Of a DNA stretch of 64,000 bases, positions 57,229 to 64,000 are shown piece after piece. The stretch is from Cytidiella melzeri (taxonomy: Eukaryota; Basidiomycota; Agaricomycetes; Polyporales; Irpicaceae). Both the position numbers and the translations under genes were made by a program. The stretch spans positions 124,001 to 188,000 of the forward strand of contig JABYQR010000033.1 of assembly GCA_022592445.1 (NCBI GenBank). The letters are read 5' to 3'. A model generated the notes under the pieces. The model did no database searches. It saw only the letters and a program-made list of their open reading frames with translations, and had not been told where the DNA came from. The stretch's first letter is position 1. Every line of letters starts with the position of its first letter.

Positions 57229-57940
57229 TCGCAGAACCTGGCGTAATGGTTGGGTAATGTATGATGGCACGATTGTAGTTCTCAGCTCAAAGCCAGCTCA
57301 GAATGGTGATGCGTACTACACTCGGAAGTGTAATTATGGACTTAATGTTCAGGTACGTGTTAGATCATAGTAATATTCAGCATTCTCATTTTTGTTTCTT
57401 CAGATTGGAAACATTCCAAGTTCATTGTGAATTGTGGATTACTCGCACGGTCTCGTTGGTTCAGCACACAATGCAAGTGCCTTTGAGCATACTGCAGCTG
57501 CGAAGTACCCAGACTGGTTCTTTGAAGAAGGTGAGTTTGCTTGGACCGACTCAGCATATTCCTGCAATGAGAGGACAATTCCCGTTCACAAGAAACCTGC
57601 ATCTCTTCATCCACACAACAAGCTCTTTGACACCATTGTTGCAGGATTTTGTGTCTGGTCAGAGCACTGTATGGGCGCTCTGAAAGGTTGCTGGCAGTGC
57701 TTGAGAGGTCTTTGAGTCCCAATCCGCAACAACCACAAGCATCTGCAAGCTTGCCGCTGGATCACAATTACAATCATTCTACATAATCTTTGCATCGACA
57801 TCGAAGGCAGCGAAAACATAGATAGGTTTATTGGTGTGCTTGCAGGACAAGAAGAAGTGGCAGATGTTGGAGAGGTTCAAGAAGCAGTAATCTTGCAGAA
57901 AACAACAACAAACGACAGCAGTTGGTTGACAAGCTTGTAG
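57229..57940 (+). pseudogene. Second PIF/Harbinger-type transposase remnant
   Basis: An exon to 57352 (NGWVMYDGTIVVLSSKPAQN, YYTRKCNYGLNVQ), a 51-nt intron (57353-57403), then IVDYSHGLVGSAHNASAFEH, WFFEEGEFAWTDSAY, TIPVHKKPASL, FDTIVAGFCVWSEHCMGALK and CRWITITIILHNLCID, ending at TAG 57940. This is a DDE_Tnp_4-like family common in mushrooms. TGA codons at 57428 and 57713 stand where Arg is expected (SSL-IVDYSHG; RGL-VPIRNN). The N-terminal part is missing, truncated at the old LTR. Confidence 0.82.
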
Positions 57941-58118
57941 CTTTCAAAGCGTTATAATAGATCAAAGTTTGGGTATTTAAGATATCTACATCTGAATTAT
58001 TTGACCTGTTGGGTATACTATACACTCGAAGTGTGAGCGGAAACAAAACCGCGACAACCGCAAATGCGACCGTGACAGATTGTGACTGCTTACATCACCT
58101 TCCTGTTTGGGGTGATAG

Positions 58119-60140
58119 ATGCCTGAGCTGCGAGCTGCGCCAACTCTGAGCAACCCTATTGGTGAGTTCCTGTGTATCTGCACAGACCATTGGCTGACAC
58201 AGCACAACAGATGGAGGTGTCAATCCAGCGCAACACTACTTCTCCATCGGGGAGATGAACACCATGCTCGAAGCATATGGCCAACCACTGCTCTGCTCAC
58301 CCTCTCCAGAGCCAGAGCCGCAGGCTGGTCCTCAACGACCAGCGTCGGTAGAGCGGCTCAATTGGGCAACTTGGAAAGGTATATATATACCTTCAACATT
58401 TTGCTGTCTTCACACTAATATGGTATGACAGACAATGGTGCTAATCCGCCGCAGTCCTACGATAGTGTTGCTGAGATCAATGCCACTCGAGAAGCTTACG
58501 GCCAACTCCCGATTGGACATGCTTTTGCGCCTCCACCTCCGCAGCTGGATCAGGAGCACAGCAATGATGCCACTCATGTGCAGCACAACCCCGCTATTGG
58601 GGATGCACCACCAGGTGTAGCTGTTGCAGTACCAGCAGTCTTGGCAGACGCAGAAATTGCCCAAGAGCTCTCTGCCACTACATCCACTGGTGAGTATGTA
58701 GCTGCTTCTATTGCTGGCATACTCATAGCATCTCTTGCAGACAAAGGCAGCAAGATATTGACCAATGTTGGGATCACGAGGTCTGTCTTAGCGGCAAAGC
58801 AGACTGTGCGAGGTAAAGCGACATCAACGAAAGAAGAGAAGAACAAAGCAAGGGAGATATGCTATAGTAATAGGCTTACACTTTCAGACTTCATCAAGAG
58901 TACGCTTGCAGTGCATGGTCTTCAGGACATTTATGTTATTAGTGTTGGATCCGGGCCTGCATTCAAGATGTGGTAGAAAGGGAGTGTGTGAGTATGCTCT
59001 CGTTGATTACCTGCTCCGGGCCTCATTAATCCTCTATGTCAGTAGCGGGAAGACACATGCACCTGTGGTCAACACTGATCCTGACTTTGTGGACCCTCTT
59101 CGGGATATCTTGGCGAAGATGCAAGGAAATCGGAGCATGAGTGTATCAGTCTTGTTTGATCTCAATAAAATTGCCTCGTACCGTGTTGAACAGGGAAGTG
59201 CTTTGTTGTTCTCCTATTGCTATATAGTCTGAGCAATGTCTTTGCTTAGCCGCTTGGCGCAGGATATGATCCTCATCTCGAGGTTGCCTTTGGTACACAG
59301 GTGAGCCATGCACCTTTGCTTTTGCAAACAGCTCAATAGGAACGAGTGATAGGTACCCCATGTATTGCAGTTTGGCATTGAGGATCAGCTCCACGGAGCA
59401 AAGATTCTTGAGCTTCAGCGCAAGTGGGAGTGTAATGATCACCATAGCGAGAATGGTGGTGCGGGATGCTTTTACTCGTTGGCATCTGGTCAGTATCACA
59501 CCCTGACTAACCAATGCCTCAAGATGTGGTCGGTGGCTATCGTAAGTTTTCTGTTGCAGCTGTGGCCTTCATATGTAATTCTTGTATACTTTGCACAAAT
59601 CGCAGGAAAGGCTACACTAGAAACACCCCCCCTCCAAAATGCTGGATGGTGGTCACACTGGTGTACAATTCAAGCCCCATGGCTTCAGTTGGATCGTGCT
59701 CCACCAGTGGTGCATCCTTGGGCTCCGGTACGGGAGATGTCACTTTGTTGCTGACCACAACAATGTTGTCAATGGTAGTCATGTGCATGCAGCACATGAC
59801 TGAGTCCTTTACTGCTCGTTGTAGTGGTCTGAGTACTCATGCCACAGCAGTTGTACCAATTACCATGAGTACAGGCCCCAAGATTTGCCGTGCCACTGTT
59901 CCGATAGGTAGTGAAGTCCTTCGATGCGTACAAGACTTCCTCACAGAGCAGAAAGTTGATCTCACGGCATTTGTAGATGTTCTAATTGCTCACAATTTTA
60001 CTCCTGACCTTATAACACATGTTTCAATTTCTCGGCTGATGGAGGTCCTTGGTGGTGTAGCAGAGGGAAAGGCATTGAAGTTCCAGTTGTTTTCTCGAAG
60101 TTGGCACTCTTGGCTGACTGAAGCACAAGATTTAAAATGA
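58119..60140 (+). pseudogene. Multi-exon gene of unknown function with a helical C-terminal domain
   Basis: Exons 58119-58161, 58211-58378, 58432-58689 and 58741 onward splice in frame. They read QHYFSIGEMNTMLEAYGQPL, DNGANPPQSYDSVAEI and KAREICYSNRLTLSDFIKST. A TAG at 58974 follows GPAFKMW. Coding then continues around 59050-59170 (THAPVVNTDPDFVDPLRDIL), 59365-59540 (EDQLHGAKILELQRKWECND) and 59880-60140 (FLTEQKVDLTAFVDVLIAHN; TPDLITHVSISRLMEVLGGV; ALKFQLFSRSWHSWL). The last part has a SAM-domain-like pattern. I recall this architecture from many uncharacterised agaricomycete proteins but know no function. One stop and unclear middle introns make it a probable pseudogene. Confidence 0.6.
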
Positions 60141-60169
60141 TTTTGCATCTGTTACTACAAATTTTGTAT

Positions 60170-61230
60170 CTACTCATAGCCACAGTTGTCAATCCAGCCT
60201 AATGCATCTTCCGCGGTTATTGACAATGATTCATGGTGAATCAACCATGGCCGTACTTCTGCACTGATAGCTTCCACCTCATGTTGAAGCCAAGCCTTCA
60301 AGCTATGGAAGGCCTGCTCGATGGGATTCATATCGGGAGAGTATGGCGGTAGAAAGATCAATTTAGCTCCTACATATTTTGTGATCAGAGTGATTGTAAG
60401 CATGCGAAGAGTTACTTACCACATTAAACCTCAACAATCTGATGGACCACTTTGTGGTGAATAGCACCATTGTCAAAAACTACAACACTACAAGGTCCGG
60501 GATATGGATTTAGAATTGGAACCTAACATTCTAATTATAAGCTCTATAGATGCCTGTCATTGAAGCTAAACATACCACTTGTTGCTTGAGAAACCCAATG
60601 AACCGCTCTTTTGTTACTGAACCTTCAAAGATGTCCAGTGCAACCATTCCATCTACAGTGAGTGCCAGCAGTGCAGAATATCACTGGCCACAGCAAAAAA
60701 ATCTGTTGTTGCACACATGCCTGCCCAAGACAACTCCATCCTTCAGTTTGTTGATTGGTGAGATCATCAACACTGGACTTGTCCAACCATACAAAGGACT
60801 CCTTGGGTATGTTGGCACATACCCCATGCCATGTTGCATGAAGGAGGTCGTCACGTTCTGCTGCTGCTCGAGAGATAGATTTATGAGAGTACGCAAGTCG
60901 AGGCATTGTTCGGGATAGAGTGGCAATTGAAACATGAACATCTTGTGTATCGAGTAAGTGGGTCTGAATTTTGTCAAGGTAGAGTGCGGGATTGGCCTCC
61001 ACCAGAGAGAGGATGAAGTTGAGGTTGTCTGTATGGGGAGCACGATTACAACTTCTCGGATGCACGAAGGGACTCCAGCCTCGCCATACTCCCAGTATAA
61101 TCAAAAAAAATTTGTATACTGTTGCTTTTGAGCACCCAGCCAAATCCACGATATCTGAGATGGGGAGTTTATCAACAATGGCCCAGCTCAAAATGAGCTC
61201 GCGCAGCTGTTGCGACAGATGGGGCAACAT
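60170..61230 (-). pseudogene. Tc1/mariner-type transposase (DDE_3)
   Basis: Minus strand, ATG at 61230. An N-terminal helix-turn-helix (ISDIVDLAGCSKATVYKF) is followed by NPALYLDKIQTHLLDTQ and FVWLDKSSVDD (first D; the usual residue before SS is E or D, here K). A frame change near 60690 leads to ALTVDGMVALDIFEGSVTKE. After introns 60575-60523 and 60419-60370 come VVVFDNGAIHHKVVHQIVE (second D) and LIFLPPYSPDMNPIEQAFHS (third acid). A TAA after QIVEV lies where CAA would fit. No terminal repeats were identified. Confidence 0.82.
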
Positions 61231-61260
61231 GGCAGAGACTCAGCGTGATATCCTCTCGTG

Positions 61261-62020
61261 AGCGCTCCTCACACGTTACAGCGGAAGTGACCATCAATTC
61301 TTCCTTTTAAGGCAGGTCTATACATGTGCAAAAAATTTGGAATTCCAGTTTATTTTGCAAAACACTGTAGACAGAGCCACTATACGTTCACAAGCTTTGA
61401 TATATCATTGAGGCAACCATTTCACATAGGCTAGGATGATTGCAAGTTTGCCTGACAAAGGGGGCAGGCAGCGTGACAGGCCTTAGGGGGGCACTTCACC
61501 ATAAGCCAAGGACACCATTGTGACCATGGGATCAATCTGTGACAAACAGAGTACACTGTTGCAAAACTTGCACTGTGTTGTTCATCACAGGGTATTTTTG
61601 CTTGACGTACAAGTGTGAAAATGCCCCTAACAAACGAGGTTTTCGAGCAATTAATCAAGTTGTGACCCCCGAATGACGCGCGGAAACAACAGTAGAAGTT
61701 CGTATGATAGATTGTGCCTTTCGCCCGACAGTTTCACCTGATAGACACAAGCGTGAATTCGCCAGCTTTTTGAGCAATGATTTAATAACCCAGTTCCTCC
61801 AACACATTATCTTGTGAATTTAGACAGGTAGCTATGGTGTAGGTTTTGCAGGATAAGGCCCAAAAGTTGGTCAGACCTTATGTGTGAATTCAGCAGTAAA
61901 GCAGGCAAAATATCAATCAAATTTTCTACTGCTACAACAGCGAAAAGATAGGGTAAGAATATGAGATCGGAGCGAGAGAGGCTTGCGGGAAAGCAGACAC
62001 AGACAACTCGGACAACTTTG
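61261..62020. other. No gene recognised
   Basis: Short frames only; no domain or splice-supported structure seen. Confidence 0.4.
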
Positions 62021-63247
62021 CTACATGACGTTGGTATTGCGGTTGTCATTGGCCTGTCTAAAGTATTGCATCTGTTTGCCGTAGCAACAAGCACTACTCA
62101 TGAACTGCTTCACAATGGCCGCTGTCGCCCAATTGCCCTCGAAGCGGTCAAGGTACAGGTGAATGCAACGAGCCTATAGATAGAGTCAGGGTCATACAAC
62201 AGTGAACAGAAGGATGCAGACTTACCGACACAAAGATCTTGCTTAAATCCTTGGCACTGACACAGCAGTAAGGGCACGAGAGATCCAATTGTGCAGCGTG
62301 CACAAGCTTGCGCACAGTTGCCTACAGTGAAACATCAGCAAACGTTGCAACAATGACAAGACGCGACGTACCAGTATCATGTTATATTTTTTGCCCCTTT
62401 GTGCCCAGTGAGGCCCATGGCTGCCTTCAGATGGTATCTGCGCTGGCCACCACCAGCACTCCCTTTTAGCTTGGGGACGGAGTTCAGAGCAGAAGTAAGT
62501 GAGGGTAACACAAGGCGCTGCGTGTTGATGATGGCAGCGCCTGTGTTATGTGTGGTCAGCGCCGTGAACCGAGCCATCTGGGCTGTACAACGCGCAGCTG
62601 TATCAGGACTGCACGTTCATGTGAGCACACGACAGCGGAGACACACCTTGCAAAATATGGAACTGTGCGGCCAGCTCCTCCATAGTGAGACCTTCAGAAA
62701 ATTTGCCGACTCCTCCATTTTGCATACCTGTGGGTGTGATAGGTATAGTAGCGTGTGCGTCATGATTCACCTGTGCTGTTGTGACACCAGCCATAACTGG
62801 AGCCGCTGGAGAGGTTGTTGTTGCAAGAGGTCTTTGAAAGCATGAGAGACATAAGCGAATCAGAACAAAAACGGAATAAATGGGAAACGTACGCGGGAAT
62901 AGTGGGAGCAGTCGAGAAGGTCGGAATTTCCGTATATGGTGGCTGAGGCGCATCATAGGTCACAATTGAGCTTGTGGCCATGGGGCTGTTGCTTGCATCA
63001 CGGAGGGCTGGATCGAGGTGAAAAACATCAGTTTGGGGTGTTGAGGGGTGAGGAACGTGAGCAGCTGAAGCCGAGGCGGCGATTATTGTTGTTGCGGAGC
63101 AAGGCATGCGCGTGCGCTATAATGGGCATAGCTCGTAAGTTGGGTACTGCGGTATGGCCTGACATGACTCACGGGTGTTGTTTCTACGTTGTGGGCATTT
63201 GATGCAGTTTTGCATCGAGGTGGAGCGCGGGGCTTTTGAATGCTCAT
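62021..63247 (-). CDS. Spliced gene of unknown function
   Basis: Minus-strand exons: 63247-63173 (MSIQKPRAPPRCKTASNAHN), 63116-62893, 62831 to about 62645, about 62610-62375, then about 62320-62228 and 62175-62021, with GT-AG introns between. The N-terminal half is Pro/Thr-rich and disordered, followed by a helical LTMEELAAQFHILQG. The C-terminal half is more structured: KLVHAAQLDLSCPYCCVSAK, then ARCIHLYLDRFEGNWATAAI and VKQFMSSACCYGKQ, ending TAG at 62021. A run of six A near 62388 reads in frame only with one more A (giving KKYNMILATVRK), so a one-base deletion or sequence error is likely. No family recognised. Confidence 0.5.
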
Positions 63248-63470
63248 TGGGCAAGAGCAGTGAGTACGTAGCTGGGACCTGAGGGAATGGCACAAGCAGA
63301 TCCCGAGACAAGAGTGCTAGCTAGCTAGTGTTCCTATTTATACTCAGAAGGAGACGGGTGAACAGTGACTGAGTTGATTGAGAATAAACACACCTGAGTT
63401 CCGCGTGATTTTACACAACGCGTTGACACATTTGTCATTGTGAGCAACAGCTGAAAAATCTGCTGCACTC

Positions 63471-63618
63471 TAGGGCAGACACTTCCGCACTAGAGGAAAT
63501 GGATAAGCTCAAGACTCACTTATTGTTGGCCATGGGTGAGCACCTCGCCAGTGCAACTCATGCTATGCGGAGTTTCCCAAACTATACAGTTGATCAGGAA
63601 CCTAACCTAGAAGCTTAA
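63471..63618 (+). other. Short coding-like segment
   Basis: An open frame reads ADTSALEEMDKLKTHLLLAM, then GEHLASATHAMRSFPN, to TAA at 63616. It could be an exon of an unidentified gene. No domain. Confidence 0.3.
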
Positions 63619-63734
63619 GTACCTATGTCATGTATCTATGACTTGTCTTCTCTCGCAATTGATCAAGTGGTTTGTCTTGTCTTGTCTGTGCCTGCTCCTC
63701 ACTCCAATATCACTAGTGTGCATCCAACATCTCA

Positions 63735-64000
63735 ATGAACAATCAGAGGCAAAAAACTGTACTCTGTCCTTGCTGTCACAAACTGGTCTTGCCAAACACG
63801 AAGCGAAGTCATGTGAAGCTTCTTCGTGGCAACCCAAGTGTAAAAGCTGGGGCACACAGCTATCGGCTGCAAGTCTCTGCTGTTGCTCCTCTGCCAGCTT
63901 TCGAGGAGGAGCACATACTCTCCGTCAATGACAATGGCATCACCAACAATGTTGTTTTTACCGAGGAGGCCTCAGGGTCTTCTAGCATGGTTGGGGGCCT
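63735..64000 (+). CDS. N-terminus of a zinc-binding protein, cut by the window end
   Basis: ATG at 63735 opens a frame to the edge (88 codons). Near the start it reads VLCPCCHKLVLPNTKRSHVK, a CxxC...H-like zinc motif, followed by an acidic segment. Mushroom CACTA (TNP2-like) transposon proteins often begin with such a CPCC...H motif, so that is my tentative reading. The catalytic region would lie beyond the window. Confidence 0.5.
   Translation, partial: MNNQRQKTVLCPCCHKLVLPNTKRSHVKLLRGNPSVKAGAHSYRLQVSAVAPLPAFEEEHILSVNDNGITNNVVFTEEASGSSSMVGG

Overview
The window looks like a transposon-rich stretch of an agaricomycete (mushroom-type basidiomycete) genome. The grounds are short GT-AG introns of about 46-92 nt in nearly every multi-exon gene, the mix of element families (Ty3 chromoviruses, Ty1/copia, PIF/Harbinger with its Myb/DUF6818-like partner, Tc1/mariner, SWIM-type proteins, an integrase-core family), and the absence of any prokaryotic gene organisation. 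No rRNA, tRNA or CRISPR could be supported.

Layout. 1-984 is the 3' part of a SWIM zinc-finger protein. 2.8-5.25 kb holds the two best-preserved ordinary gene models: a spliced integrase-core protein (+) and, convergent to it, a small spliced cytochrome-b5-like/MAPR (Dap1-type) gene (-). 5.7-9.75 kb is a minus-strand LTR element fragment with a long gag. 9.75-25.7 kb is a nest: a minus-strand copia region carries a Ty3 chromovirus at 11941-22461 with a 5-bp duplication GTACG. That chromovirus is itself interrupted inside integrase by a 2.86-kb satellite-bearing element. 25.9-31.0 kb is a second, plus-strand copia element with matching 170-bp LTRs. 31-39.6 kb is mostly decayed repeats, but holds a small predicted secreted protein (34818-35284, -) and a remnant gene (37855-38312). 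39.66-47.14 kb is a second copy of the satellite-bearing element, split by a PIF/Harbinger transposon (41824-46590) that has terminal inverted repeats, a 3-bp duplication and two convergent genes. 49016-57153 is a second full-length Ty3 chromovirus, inserted into an older inverted LTR of its own family (TSD AAGAC). 57.2-64 kb holds another Harbinger transposase remnant, two multi-exon genes of unknown function, a Tc1/mariner transposase and the start of a further gene cut by the window edge.

How parts work together. The first chromovirus shows an unusually complete set of expression signals: a TATA box, an inferred mRNA 5' end complementary to the primer site just after the LTR (self-priming), a GGGAAAT slippery heptamer 6 nt before a 9-bp hairpin at the gag/pol junction, and a spliced antisense gene encoding a Zn2Cys6-type protein before the 3' LTR. 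The second chromovirus shows the same self-priming arrangement. Many elements carry in-frame stops that look like CGA-to-TGA changes, and one repeat pair differs largely at CpG sites, which suggests CpG-directed mutation of repeats. Everything is read by eye; no database search was possible.
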